A DNA stretch of 64,000 nt. Source: Sediminibacterium sp. FEMGT703S. GTDB lineage: Bacteria; Bacteroidota; Bacteroidia; Chitinophagales; Chitinophagaceae. Made by a program: the position numbers and the translations under genes. The stretch's first letter is position 1; every line of letters starts with the position of its first letter. The stretch covers positions 248,001 to 312,000 of the forward strand of contig PGCO01000001.1 of assembly GCA_002786355.1 (NCBI GenBank), in the 5' to 3' direction. The notes beneath the pieces were generated by a model that ran no database searches, had not been told where the DNA came from, and saw only the letters and a list, made by a program, of their open reading frames with translations. This document shows, one piece after another, positions 26,080 through 35,283 of the stretch.

Positions 26080-27486
26080 TTATTGAACTTTTATTTTGAA
26101 AGTGGAAGCAGGCAATTGTTCACTATTCACCAAATTACCGTCACTATATGGCTTCCATCCATAATATACAAAATCAGGTTTTGTTTTCGCTGAAATATGA
26201 ATATTATTTTGTTGAATGGTAGCTGCTACCTCTTTTATTCCATCGAGTGAAAAACCACGCAAAGCTTTACCTTCAGTGGTTTTTAATCCACCAGCAACAT
26301 AATTCAAGTCAATGATTATTTGCCCATTCGAGTATTGAGCGCTCAAAGGTAATGGCCCTGAAGGCAGGACTGCTAGCCCATAATTTTTGTTCAATGCCCA
26401 TCTGGCCAAACGCTCGCCCACTAATTTTTTATTGGTAGGATGTACATTGTCTTTTGCACCAATATCGCTTGAAACCGCCATGCCACTATATTCTATTAAA
26501 TCCATTATTTTCCTTTGCTCATTTCGAAACTGGGGCCAATAATGTCCTTTGTATTTTAATGTATCTATCGAGCTCAACTGTACAAAATAAAATGGCAAAT
26601 TGGGTTGCTTAAAACCCTTCCGATAGTCATCCACCATCAACTTTGTTAATGCTGCATATTCATTTACCCTTTCTAATTCTTGCGCATTACTCTCGCCCTG
26701 ATAGTTAATGATTCCTTTAATGCCCATTTTAAATAAGGGCGCGATGCCTGCTGAATAAGCATACCCTGGCTTAAATGGATGATTGGTTCCTGCTCGTAAA
26801 TTTTGATTGCCTCTCTCTTTTACCCAAGTAGGGATTGCTGGATTAGTTAACCAAGGTTCGATTGTTTTTTCTGCAAACTGCGCAGATGACTTCAAGGCTT
26901 CAACACCAATAAATGTTTCTAAGGGAGCCCCTCCCATTGATAAATGGATTAATCCGATGGGCACTTGAGTAGCAGATACAATTTGTTTTCCAAAATAAAA
27001 AGCCACTGCACTCATATTACTGAAAGTATTGCTATCACTTACTTGCCAGCTTGTAGGTGCATAAAATTTTTCTGGTGACATCATCTGCAAAACTGAATCA
27101 GAAAAATACTGATTGAATATATTTTTACCTGCGTAACTCGGATTATAAAAAAGTAATAGTGGTTGATTAGCTGTTGCTTTTGCTTCGCGATAATGCATTT
27201 CGCTTTTCATGGGCCACTCCATATTGCTTTGGCCAATGCATATCCAAATATCACCCAACAGCATATTGCTGATGAGTATATTTTTTTTACCTGAAATGAT
27301 TTTCAAATCGAGGGGCTGCGAACTTGCTGCTTGTACGGGCAATTTAACAGTCCAACTGCTATCGGGCTTCACACGGGCCACCGCGGAAATAGCCTGATTC
27401 GTCGAAGTCGCGCGCGCAACAACTGCAGAAGCCTGCAGCGCCAAAACCATACACAATATCATTCCAAAGCGCCATAGCCTCTTCAT
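26080..27486 (-). CDS. Exported sialate O-acetylesterase (SASA family)
   Basis: The protein of about 468 residues has a signal peptide and the SASA family landmarks: CIGQSNMEWPM with the nucleophile Ser, MGGAPLETFIG, NYQGESNA with the second conserved block, and HPTNKKLVGERLARWAL with the catalytic Asp/His block. It removes O-acetyl groups from sialic acids, which otherwise block sialidase or lyase. The ATG at 27486 overlaps the stop of the epimerase gene (ATGA), so translation is coupled. A start at 27522 is possible but would give an unusual N-terminus. Confidence 0.85.
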   Translation of the reverse strand: MKRLWRFGMILCMVLALQASAVVARATSTNQAISAVARVKPDSSWTVKLPVQAASSQPLDLKIISGKKNILISNMLLGDIWICIGQSNMEWPMKSEMHYREAKATANQPLLLFYNPSYAGKNIFNQYFSDSVLQMMSPEKFYAPTSWQVSDSNTFSNMSAVAFYFGKQIVSATQVPIGLIHLSMGGAPLETFIGVEALKSSAQFAEKTIEPWLTNPAIPTWVKERGNQNLRAGTNHPFKPGYAYSAGIAPLFKMGIKGIINYQGESNAQELERVNEYAALTKLMVDDYRKGFKQPNLPFYFVQLSSIDTLKYKGHYWPQFRNEQRKIMDLIEYSGMAVSSDIGAKDNVHPTNKKLVGERLARWALNKNYGLAVLPSGPLPLSAQYSNGQIIIDLNYVAGGLKTTEGKALRGFSLDGIKEVAATIQQNNIHISAKTKPDFVYYGWKPYSDGNLVNSEQLPASTFKIKVQ

Positions 27487-28664
27487 GACAAATACGATTT
27501 CAGTATTTGCATACAGTACCACTCTTGTCTAGGTAAATGAAATGGACATTTGTATAAATTCCCTTTGGCTGTTTGTGCAATAGTTCCATCACGATGTAAA
27601 TAACCAAACCATTCCCCGTATTCGGGATCTAAGAAATGTTTATAGGAATAATCGTGCACCATCTTATGCCAGCTTGCATATTTTTCCTTGCCCGTCATTA
27701 AATAAGCCAATAATGTAGCTATAATTACTTCATTGTGTGGCCACCAAAATTTCATGTCTTGCCAATACTCTTGTACTGGTTTATTATACACATCTCTAAA
27801 ATATAAAATTCCTCCATATTCTTTATCCCATCCGCGTTCCCACATATAATCTAACATTCTGCAACCTAAATCAATTAAATGAGGATCATTATTGCGATAC
27901 TTTGCTTCGTGTAAAATAAACCAAGCTCCTTCCATTGCATGCCCTGGATTTAATGTGCGTCCATCAATATGATCTATAATTGAACCATCTGGCGCCACTT
28001 GCTCCATCACACATGCTATATCGTCTTTTACAAAAGAAGTTTCTATTTCATGTATCCATTTACTAATCCATTCATCACATGGTGCATATCCAATGGTTTC
28101 TCTTAACTGCTGCGCCGTATTCATCATAATCATAGGAACACCAATTCCTTTGCTGGGTCTGGTGTTGGTATATTTTGGTTGCAATAACCCAGGAGTAGTG
28201 GCATATTGAATACATAAATCGAATACACGTCTTGCATTAGCAGCGGCTGTTTCATCACCAGAAGCTTTTGCATAAGCAGCGGCTGCAATCACATAAAATG
28301 TTTCAGAAAAAAAATACCTTCTTTTTCGAATAGGTTTTCCTTCTCTGGTTACATGAAAAAACATTTGCCCATCCGCATCAAAACAATGTTGATTTAGGAA
28401 ATCATATCCCAGCTTAGCGCCCTCCAACCATTCAGCCTTTTGTTCTACTGTATTGTATAAAGTAGACAACATCCAAGTTGCTCGCCCTTGTATCCATACT
28501 GCTTTATCATCGTCAATTAATGAACCATCCGCATCTCGCATCAATAAATATCCACCATGCTCCTGATCATACGATCTAGGAAACCAAAATGGAATGGTAC
28601 TATTTAGTAATTGATTGCTATAAAAGGACTCCAGCGATGCTAATTCTTTTTCCGAATAAATCAT
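27483..28664 (-). CDS. nanE: AGE-family N-acylglucosamine 2-epimerase
   Basis: The 393-residue cytoplasmic protein (no signal peptide) is a full-length AGE/renin-binding-protein-type (alpha/alpha)6 barrel. Landmarks include RATWMLSTLYN, KRRYFFSETFYVIAAAAYAK, GRTLNPGHAMEGAWFI with the conserved His-Ala-Met-Glu-Gly, and KFWWPHNEVIIATLLAYL with the second conserved His. In Bacteroides, this family converts ManNAc to GlcNAc after sialate cleavage, and the operon makes the same role likely here. It starts 8 nt after the sialidase stop. Confidence 0.88.
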   Translation of the reverse strand: MIYSEKELASLESFYSNQLLNSTIPFWFPRSYDQEHGGYLLMRDADGSLIDDDKAVWIQGRATWMLSTLYNTVEQKAEWLEGAKLGYDFLNQHCFDADGQMFFHVTREGKPIRKRRYFFSETFYVIAAAAYAKASGDETAAANARRVFDLCIQYATTPGLLQPKYTNTRPSKGIGVPMIMMNTAQQLRETIGYAPCDEWISKWIHEIETSFVKDDIACVMEQVAPDGSIIDHIDGRTLNPGHAMEGAWFILHEAKYRNNDPHLIDLGCRMLDYMWERGWDKEYGGILYFRDVYNKPVQEYWQDMKFWWPHNEVIIATLLAYLMTGKEKYASWHKMVHDYSYKHFLDPEYGEWFGYLHRDGTIAQTAKGNLYKCPFHLPRQEWYCMQILKSYLS

Positions 28665-28672
28665 TTCAATAA

Positions 28673-30235
28673 TTATTTAATAATAGATGCAACAGGAACT
28701 TTCACAAAAAATAAATCCTTAGTGCCTTCATATAAAATGCCAATGGTTTCCGCATCAATCTGTGTTAATGATGAATAACCGTAACAATTGCGTTCATCAA
28801 TCAGTAATTGATTGGCAGGCAACCAGGTTTGTCCTAAATCTAAACTGGCTTTAATCGTGATATCGTATCTGCCATTAGTAGTATTAGGATTGCTAAAGAA
28901 CAATACTTCTTTTAAAACCCCCTTCACTTTTACATTGGCTTTAATAAGACTGCCCATACATACAGGATCTTGTAATGCATTATATGAAGTAGCATGCTCT
29001 GTCCAAGTAGTGCCCATATTGGTTGTAGTAGCTACACTTCTATAGGATCCTCTATTATCACGCATATTCAACATCAGCGTACCTGGTGTTGTTTCTACTA
29101 CTTGACTTTCCGTTGTGTTAGATTTAGGACCATTTAAATTTCCTTTCCAACTAGCCCCATGATCAGCAGTATAAATTATGGTGGAATAAGGCATTTTATT
29201 TTCATTCCAATATTGTGCGGCAAATACCAATTTGCCATCCTTCATGGCAATACCCGATCCTGGCCCATTAAAAAATAAATGCCATTTCGGATTTTTAATT
29301 TGTGGCGTGATGGTATAAGGAGCAGACCAGGTAATTCCATCATCATCGCTACTTACTAAAACAAATTGCCCAGTAGTATCTGGTGAAATGCCGGGTAAAG
29401 ATCCTGCAATGGATCGATTGCCCTTACTCCACAAAGCAGCTACCCAAATTTTCTTGGTGATTGGATCAAACAGTATGGCAGGATCACCCACTCCATTGTT
29501 TTCGTGCGGGGCCCCCATATCCATGATGATTTTCATTGGCTGCCAAGTTTTTCCACTATCTACAGATCGGCTCAAACCCACGTCTATATTACCTGGTAGG
29601 TCTGCACTATTTTTATATCGGATATCGTATACAGAAAGTAATGTTCCTTTATCGGTTGCCACAATCCCTGGTATGCGATAAGTATTTACATTGTCATCCC
29701 CTGCTTTTCTCACAGCGGTTCCCTTAAGTTTTGCGTAATTACCTGCTGGTTGAGTTATCGTTAATTTTTTTCCGTTCGCTTGTACCAAATCGGTTGCCCT
29801 TAATTCTACCATACCATTAATGACTGCTTCATTTTTTAGGGTAACACTTATCCAAATAAAATGAAGCCCGGGTGCCAACTTTAATGTGAGGGGAATACTA
29901 AAATTGACACTTGCAGGCTTACTGGTGGCAAGGGGGCTATTGGTTGAAAAAGGTTCTGCACTGGTTTGATACAATGCAATTTGGTCTATATCATTGATTG
30001 CACTGGCATTGATACTGAAATTGATACCATTAAATGATTGTGGCGTATTATCTGCAGGAATAAATATATTCACTCGCAAAATTGCATTGGTTGCTAATCC
30101 TTTTAAAACAGGAATATCAGGCGTATAAGCCGATGCTTTTACTTCTCCTACTACAGGTGTGCTTGCTTTTTTTGCACAGCCTACTACTGGTATAAACAGT
30201 AGCAACAACAAAGAATAAAAAATATTTTTTTTCAT
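28673..30235 (-). CDS. nanH: Exo-alpha-sialidase (GH33) lipoprotein
   Basis: The 520-residue protein has lipobox Val-Val-Gly-Cys20, an N-terminal beta-sandwich (about 45-165, BNR-associated type), then a six-bladed propeller. Arg187-Ile-Pro in YRIPGIV begins the catalytic domain, and there are five Asp-box-like repeats (SVDSGKTW, SDDDGITW, TADHGASW, TTNMGTTW, SLDLGQTW). These are the signature of GH33 sialidases, which release terminal sialic acid. The lipid anchor places it at the periplasmic or outer-membrane surface. It lies 9 nt after the MFS gene in the operon. Confidence 0.92.
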   Translation of the reverse strand: MKKNIFYSLLLLLFIPVVGCAKKASTPVVGEVKASAYTPDIPVLKGLATNAILRVNIFIPADNTPQSFNGINFSINASAINDIDQIALYQTSAEPFSTNSPLATSKPASVNFSIPLTLKLAPGLHFIWISVTLKNEAVINGMVELRATDLVQANGKKLTITQPAGNYAKLKGTAVRKAGDDNVNTYRIPGIVATDKGTLLSVYDIRYKNSADLPGNIDVGLSRSVDSGKTWQPMKIIMDMGAPHENNGVGDPAILFDPITKKIWVAALWSKGNRSIAGSLPGISPDTTGQFVLVSSDDDGITWSAPYTITPQIKNPKWHLFFNGPGSGIAMKDGKLVFAAQYWNENKMPYSTIIYTADHGASWKGNLNGPKSNTTESQVVETTPGTLMLNMRDNRGSYRSVATTTNMGTTWTEHATSYNALQDPVCMGSLIKANVKVKGVLKEVLFFSNPNTTNGRYDITIKASLDLGQTWLPANQLLIDERNCYGYSSLTQIDAETIGILYEGTKDLFFVKVPVASIIK

Positions 30236-30244
30236 ATAAGAATA

Positions 30245-31531
30245 TTATGCATCTATAAAATCATTGTGCTTTGGACGCAACACGGTTAATTGCAAAGCAA
30301 GCGCAACAACAACCACAATGGCCATCATTGCAAAGTCTTTACCAAGGCTGCCCCCATCGGAGCTCTTTCCTAATAAATTCGTAATAAATGCTCCTGCAAA
30401 TACCCCAATCATATTCATGAGTCCATAAGCAGTTGCTCTATGTTTAGAAGAAATGAATTGACAAAGTATAGGCATATTGTTTGCATCGAACATGCCGTAT
30501 CCAAATCCAAAAAAGAATACAGCTCCAACTAAATAAAATAATGAGTTCCCCAATCCAATAAACAATAAAGCAGGGATGGTCATGGCCAATCCGATGGCAC
30601 TGGTATAAACTCTACCACGGATATTTTTTTGTACCCATTTATCGGAAAGTATGCCGCCAAAAATTACCCCTAGAAATGAGGAAGCAGCAATGGTGATGGT
30701 AGACAATGGGCCTGCTTTAGACATGTCGATGCCTAAGTTCTCAGAAAATAAAGTAGGCAACCAATTTTTTACCCCCCATCCAGGCAAGCTGGGAACAGCA
30801 AAATAAAATAGGATCACCCAGAAGGAAATATTAGTGAATAAAATGGTCAAACTTTTGATAATAGAATCCTTAACAGATACTTTCACTTTTACAGCTTCAT
30901 CATTATTCGTTACAGATGAAGCTACCGCCACGGCCATATCGGTGGTCATTCCCTCCTTTATAGGGTTCTCGCGCAAAAAGATGATCAACACTGCCGAGTA
31001 TACAATCCCAATCAACCCAAAACTAATAAATGCATTTTGCCAAGAATATTCTGCAGCAATGGTTGCACCAAATCCGCCCAGGGCTTGTCCCATATACAAT
31101 CCAGTCATATGAATACCCACTGCCAATGACCTAGTTTTTGAACTATGGTAATCTGCAATCAATGATAGTCCTGCAGGTATATACAGCGCTTCGCTAATTC
31201 CCATCAATGCCCGCAACCAATACAACTGATCAAATGTTTTGGCAAAGCCCATAGCAAATGTGATAGCACTCCAAACAAATAAACTACCAACAATTAACCA
31301 CTTGCGATTAAGTCTGTCTGCAATCATTCCAGAGATAGGACTCATGAATCCATAGATCCATAAAAAAATTGCCATTAAATATCCAAAGTTGGTGGCAGAT
31401 TGCAATTCTTGAATATCTATTTGCATAGATGGTTTCATGGTGCTCAGCATTTGTCGATCCATATAATTCAACAAGGCTACTACCCAGAGTAACGCCACTA
31501 CAAACCATGGATATATTTTGCTTTTGCTCAT
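30245..31531 (-). CDS. nanT: MFS transporter, probable sialic acid permease
   Basis: The 428-residue protein has 12 predicted membrane helices. Landmarks are the family opening WFVVALLWVVALLNYMDRQMLS, the loop GMIADRLNRKW after helix 2, and a hydrophilic central loop near residues 200-225. It is of the ACS type (hexuronate/sialate carriers). The position between a mutarotase and a sialidase gene makes import of Neu5Ac across the inner membrane the likely role. Its ATG overlaps the mutarotase stop (ATGA). The substrate is inferred from context. Confidence 0.8.
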   Translation of the reverse strand: MSKSKIYPWFVVALLWVVALLNYMDRQMLSTMKPSMQIDIQELQSATNFGYLMAIFLWIYGFMSPISGMIADRLNRKWLIVGSLFVWSAITFAMGFAKTFDQLYWLRALMGISEALYIPAGLSLIADYHSSKTRSLAVGIHMTGLYMGQALGGFGATIAAEYSWQNAFISFGLIGIVYSAVLIIFLRENPIKEGMTTDMAVAVASSVTNNDEAVKVKVSVKDSIIKSLTILFTNISFWVILFYFAVPSLPGWGVKNWLPTLFSENLGIDMSKAGPLSTITIAASSFLGVIFGGILSDKWVQKNIRGRVYTSAIGLAMTIPALLFIGLGNSLFYLVGAVFFFGFGYGMFDANNMPILCQFISSKHRATAYGLMNMIGVFAGAFITNLLGKSSDGGSLGKDFAMMAIVVVVALALQLTVLRPKHNDFIDA

Positions 31532-32694
31532 TTCCTATTATGATGAATAGTGGCTTTTAAAATATATGGAGATCTCACCCCTGCTTTAGTTTCACCTGTT
31601 GGCAAATACACAGCGCCGTTCCATTTTACTGCAGTAGTGGTGACAGGTGTCTCAAATGGAATTTTACCGATTGATTGCCATTCATTTTTATTTGCTTGAT
31701 ACAATAACACTTCATTACTAAATCCTGGATGTGTTGATTGTAATTGATTTTTTTGGTTGATAAATACTTGCTTTTTATCTGGGTTCGTTTCATTAGCAAT
31801 AGCAGCTAATAAAGTTTCTACCTGCGTAAAAACAGTTCCTCTGTCTCCTCCAAATAAAACGATCTGATCTGCCATGCACCATACTCCTGTACCAGCACTT
31901 AAAGCATAGGGCAATGACGCTTTTTCATTCCAACGATTGTTCAATAAATCAAACTCGTACATATTATTGTATAAAGTACTGATACCATTAGAATTTTTCT
32001 TTCTCCCGCCCATTAAATACAATGCAGGATTTGTAGCATTCCCTATTCCTACTAACACACTATGAGAAACTGCTTGAGGAACAGCAGGAAGTGTTTTCCA
32101 TCCTGCTAGTACATTGGTTAAATCAAGCATAAAAAAATGATTGGTTGCTTCGTTGGTTGTTTCTCCTCCTACTACATAAACTTTTTTATTAATCACTGTT
32201 ACAGCAGCATTGGTTAAAGCAACTGGTATTGGGGGATATGCTTTACTAGTCACTTGCTTTTTGTATTGATTCCATTGTAGTAGCCATACTTTATTGCTTA
32301 TACCATTTTCATTTTCACCACCTATATACAATATGCCTTCTGAAATATTACAAACCGCTGCATAAGCAATTTTTTCAGGCAGCTTGAAAGATTGATTAAT
32401 CAACTCTATTTGTTGATCCTTTGTTGTAAATACATATACCTTATCGTGATAATGTTTTTTGCCCCCTTGCCAAGGCATAGCTGCTGGAAAATTAGCGCCA
32501 CCTGCCACCAATAAATGATTTTGATGCACACCCGCTACTGATCCTGCAAAGCCAGTAGCTACTTGCTTATTAGCATCCGGAGGCAATGTAGCTGCAATAG
32601 TAAATTGTGCAGTCCACCATGCAGCATTTTGCGCGTTTATTGCATCAGCTAACAACATAAAAAACAGACAAATGATATGATAATATCGTTTCAT
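31528..32694 (-). CDS. Cyclically permuted N-acetylneuraminate mutarotase (kelch-like propeller)
   Basis: The 388-residue protein has a signal peptide ending at Ile-Asn-Ala-Gln (residue 22) and kelch-like blades, each with a Gly-Gly pair (HLLVAGGANFP, ILYIGGENENG, KVYVVGGETTN, ALYLMGGRKKN, QIVLFGGDRG). It is related to NanM, with the blade order rotated, and this permuted type is known from Bacteroidota sialate clusters. It interconverts sialic acid anomers to speed uptake. Its ATG shares a base with the nanA stop (TAATG). Confidence 0.85.
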   Translation of the reverse strand: MKRYYHIICLFFMLLADAINAQNAAWWTAQFTIAATLPPDANKQVATGFAGSVAGVHQNHLLVAGGANFPAAMPWQGGKKHYHDKVYVFTTKDQQIELINQSFKLPEKIAYAAVCNISEGILYIGGENENGISNKVWLLQWNQYKKQVTSKAYPPIPVALTNAAVTVINKKVYVVGGETTNEATNHFFMLDLTNVLAGWKTLPAVPQAVSHSVLVGIGNATNPALYLMGGRKKNSNGISTLYNNMYEFDLLNNRWNEKASLPYALSAGTGVWCMADQIVLFGGDRGTVFTQVETLLAAIANETNPDKKQVFINQKNQLQSTHPGFSNEVLLYQANKNEWQSIGKIPFETPVTTTAVKWNGAVYLPTGETKAGVRSPYILKATIHHNRK

Positions 32695-33638
32695 TAATAA
32701 GCATTTGCGGCTTCGGGTATTTTAGAGCTATACTGATCAAATCCTAATAAAGAGACGTCTATTTTAAATTGCTCAAATTGTGCCGCATCCATATTTTTTA
32801 CCGGCAATCTAAAGCTACCACAATCTAATCCTATTAATTTCATATAGGCTTTCCCAGTAGCGATGCCACCATACTTACCCAATAGTCTAATCATATCAAT
32901 AGACTGTTGCTGCAATTGTTGTGCTCTTTGCAAATCGCCACTATTAAAGGCTTCCATGAGATCATGGTACAATGGTGCTGCATAATTATACGTACTTCCT
33001 ATGGAAGCTTTTGTTCCGAGGGCTAATGCGGGTAACATATTTTCGTCTCTGCCCCATACCATATCATACTGGCCATTTTTGTAGTGCAAGCAAGACAAAA
33101 AGTCCATAAAGTCTTCATGTGTATATTTTATTCCAGCAAAATTGGGAATCAATCCATCTACGGCTTTCAATAAATCGTACATCGCAAAGCCTACTCCTGT
33201 TAATACAGGAATATGGTAATAATAAAATGGCATATCAGGAACCGACGCTGCTATTTCTTGGCAACAGGCTGCTAACATATCTACATTTGCGGGTTTAAAA
33301 TAGGAAGGTGCAGTAAATGAAACAGCATCTAATCCGATTGATTGTGCATGGAGTGCTAACTCTTTTGCATCCTTTATACAAGTACCTCCTAATAAGGGCA
33401 TCACTGCAAAATCTGGATCATTTTTTGCACAAGCAGCCCATGCTTCGGCTACTGCTTTTTTTTCTTCCTTGGTTAATGAAACACCTTCTCCGGTAGAGCC
33501 ACATATGAATGCACCATTAACGCCATTAGCTTTTAATAGCGCATAGTAAGAAGGAATTAACCCAAGGTTAACTGAACCATCTGGGTGCATCGGAGTAAAG
33601 GGCGCTGAAATTAAGCCCTGTAAGTGTGCATGTATCAT
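32694..33638 (-). CDS. nanA: N-acetylneuraminate lyase
   Basis: The 314-residue cytoplasmic aldolase is of the DapA/NanA family. It has the CGSTGEG carboxylate loop (47-53), Tyr141 in Tyr-His-Ile-Pro, and the Schiff-base Lys171 in Ala-Gly-Ile-Lys-Tyr-Thr. It splits Neu5Ac into ManNAc and pyruvate. The sialidase, mutarotase and epimerase neighbours favour NanA over dihydrodipicolinate synthase. It is the first enzyme gene after susD, separated by a 92-nt gap with a strong hairpin. Confidence 0.9.
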   Translation of the reverse strand: MIHAHLQGLISAPFTPMHPDGSVNLGLIPSYYALLKANGVNGAFICGSTGEGVSLTKEEKKAVAEAWAACAKNDPDFAVMPLLGGTCIKDAKELALHAQSIGLDAVSFTAPSYFKPANVDMLAACCQEIAASVPDMPFYYYHIPVLTGVGFAMYDLLKAVDGLIPNFAGIKYTHEDFMDFLSCLHYKNGQYDMVWGRDENMLPALALGTKASIGSTYNYAAPLYHDLMEAFNSGDLQRAQQLQQQSIDMIRLLGKYGGIATGKAYMKLIGLDCGSFRLPVKNMDAAQFEQFKIDVSLLGFDQYSSKIPEAANAY

Positions 33639-33663
33639 TCCTAAATAATTAATTGAGATAAAT

Positions 33664-33689
33664 ACAAGGGGTATTTTACTACCCCTTGT
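33664..33689. promoter_or_regulatory. Intercistronic hairpin between susD and nanA
   Basis: A perfect 10-bp inverted repeat (ACAAGGGGTA / TACCCCTTGT) with a 6-nt loop lies in the 92-nt gap, inside the predicted operon. There is no T-run on the transcribed minus strand. It could stabilise the upstream susCD message or partly terminate transcription, giving more SusCD than enzyme mRNA; the effect is inference. Confidence 0.6.
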
Positions 33690-33730
33690 TAACCAAAACT
33701 ACCATTTATGCTTGCTTAATAAAACTCTTT

Positions 33731-35263
33731 TTAGTAGCCAGCAGTTTGCTTTAATAATGGATCTGCATTTAACATTGCCAAGGATAATGGCAATAAAAAT
33801 TTAGCCGTACTGCTTGGGTTTAAAAAAGCAGGGTTTACATTGGCATAAACATATGAATCTCCTGCTCTACGCAAAGACCACCAACGTTTTCCTTCCCCTA
33901 TAAATTCTCTTAAATCTTCTTCTAAAATGGCATTCATATTAGCTGTTAGGCTACCACTTACATAAGGTGTAAAACCTGCACCATAAGCTCTTTGTCTGAT
34001 GGCATTAATTTCTGCTGAAATATCTTCACCCAATTTAGCTTTTGCTTCTGCTAACAATAATAACACATCTGCATAGCGATAAATTGGAAAGTCGTTATTG
34101 TACACTTGAGATGTTCCAGCAACCGTACCTAAATACTTTGTCAGCATCACGCCTCTAATGGCAAATGGAGCAGCATTAGAATACATTACTCTGAATGAAT
34201 TAGTAATTCGTTGATCGGCTGAACCAGTAGTCAATCTTGTTAAAATCGCTGGGTTAATTCCTACTCTGTTGGCACCATTTACAAAAGGATAAACAGAAGC
34301 TACTGTTGGTGTTGCAGCTTGTGTAAACGATAATGTATTTGCCTGAATAGAGTTCACCGAAAAATTAGAGAAGAAAGTTAATTGTGCCTGTTGCAATTCA
34401 TAATTGATGGCAAAAATCATTTCTGCATTATTCACTTTTCTGGTGGGATCAAATATGTCGCGATAATTTGCTTGTAAGTTTAATGTAGCACCCTGCAAAT
34501 TTCTTACTTCTTGTAAAGCTGCTTTTGCAGTTGTTAAATCAGCCGAACCACCACCCATATGGGTTCCAGACCAAATAAATGCATCTCCTTTTAAAACCAA
34601 TGTGGCTAATTTGCTCCATACCACACGCTTATCGGTTGATATAGGTGTTGATGATCCAAATAGTTCTAAAGACTTCGCAATATCCGCTTTTACTTGAAGC
34701 ATAATGGAATCGGCTCCTGTTCTAGGCTTATACGTTTCCGCAGTATTGGTCAATGTTTCCACTGGTTCTGTATTCAATGGAACTGCTCCCCATGTTCTAA
34801 GCATAGTATAATAAACATACGCTCTTAAGCCATATACTTCAGCTAAGATTCTTGTTTTTTCTGCTTCTGGCAATGGTGTTTGAGGAATAATTTTAATGAC
34901 ATTATTAAAATTGTACATCAAATTATACATGCCACCCCAGTTGGTAAATGGTACGTTTAAGGCACTGATATTATGTCTGTACAAATTTTGTAAGCCACCA
35001 TCTACACTTTCTGTAAATACACCGTCTGCCCAAGTATCTCCACGCATTTCACCTAATTGGAATAATGTATTTGCATAAGTGCGGAACAATCCATAGGTAC
35101 CATAGTACAAGGTTCTTGCTGCGTTGGGATCCTTTAATGCCTGATCTTTACTGATGGCGCTTTGCGGAACCACTTCGTCTAATTTTTTAGTACAAGCTGC
35201 AGCTACCAACATAATGAGTAGGGTAGCGCTTGTAAATATTTTATTGTGTTTCATTCGTTTCAT
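33731..35263 (-). CDS. susD: SusD/RagB-family outer-membrane glycan-binding lipoprotein
   Basis: The 510-residue lipoprotein has lipobox Ala-Ala-Ala-Cys (residues 21-24), the SusD TPR-type fold with YGTYGLFRTYAN and AEVYGLRAYVYYTMLRTWGAVPL, and the family closing region RYADVLLLLAEAKAKLG and INAIRQRAYG followed by REFIGEGKRWWSLRRAG. It captures oligosaccharides and hands them to the SusC partner 20 nt upstream. The operon implies sialylated glycans or free sialic acid. ATG codons at 35263 and 35254 are both possible. Confidence 0.93.
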   Translation of the reverse strand: MKRMKHNKIFTSATLLIMLVAAACTKKLDEVVPQSAISKDQALKDPNAARTLYYGTYGLFRTYANTLFQLGEMRGDTWADGVFTESVDGGLQNLYRHNISALNVPFTNWGGMYNLMYNFNNVIKIIPQTPLPEAEKTRILAEVYGLRAYVYYTMLRTWGAVPLNTEPVETLTNTAETYKPRTGADSIMLQVKADIAKSLELFGSSTPISTDKRVVWSKLATLVLKGDAFIWSGTHMGGGSADLTTAKAALQEVRNLQGATLNLQANYRDIFDPTRKVNNAEMIFAINYELQQAQLTFFSNFSVNSIQANTLSFTQAATPTVASVYPFVNGANRVGINPAILTRLTTGSADQRITNSFRVMYSNAAPFAIRGVMLTKYLGTVAGTSQVYNNDFPIYRYADVLLLLAEAKAKLGEDISAEINAIRQRAYGAGFTPYVSGSLTANMNAILEEDLREFIGEGKRWWSLRRAGDSYVYANVNPAFLNPSSTAKFLLPLSLAMLNADPLLKQTAGY

Positions 35264-35283
35264 TTTTTAAGTTGAACAATCCA

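Noticed and set aside
32694..33638. Dihydrodipicolinate synthase
   Set aside because: The fold and Lys are shared, but the operon of sialidase, mutarotase, epimerase and O-acetylesterase fits N-acetylneuraminate lyase.
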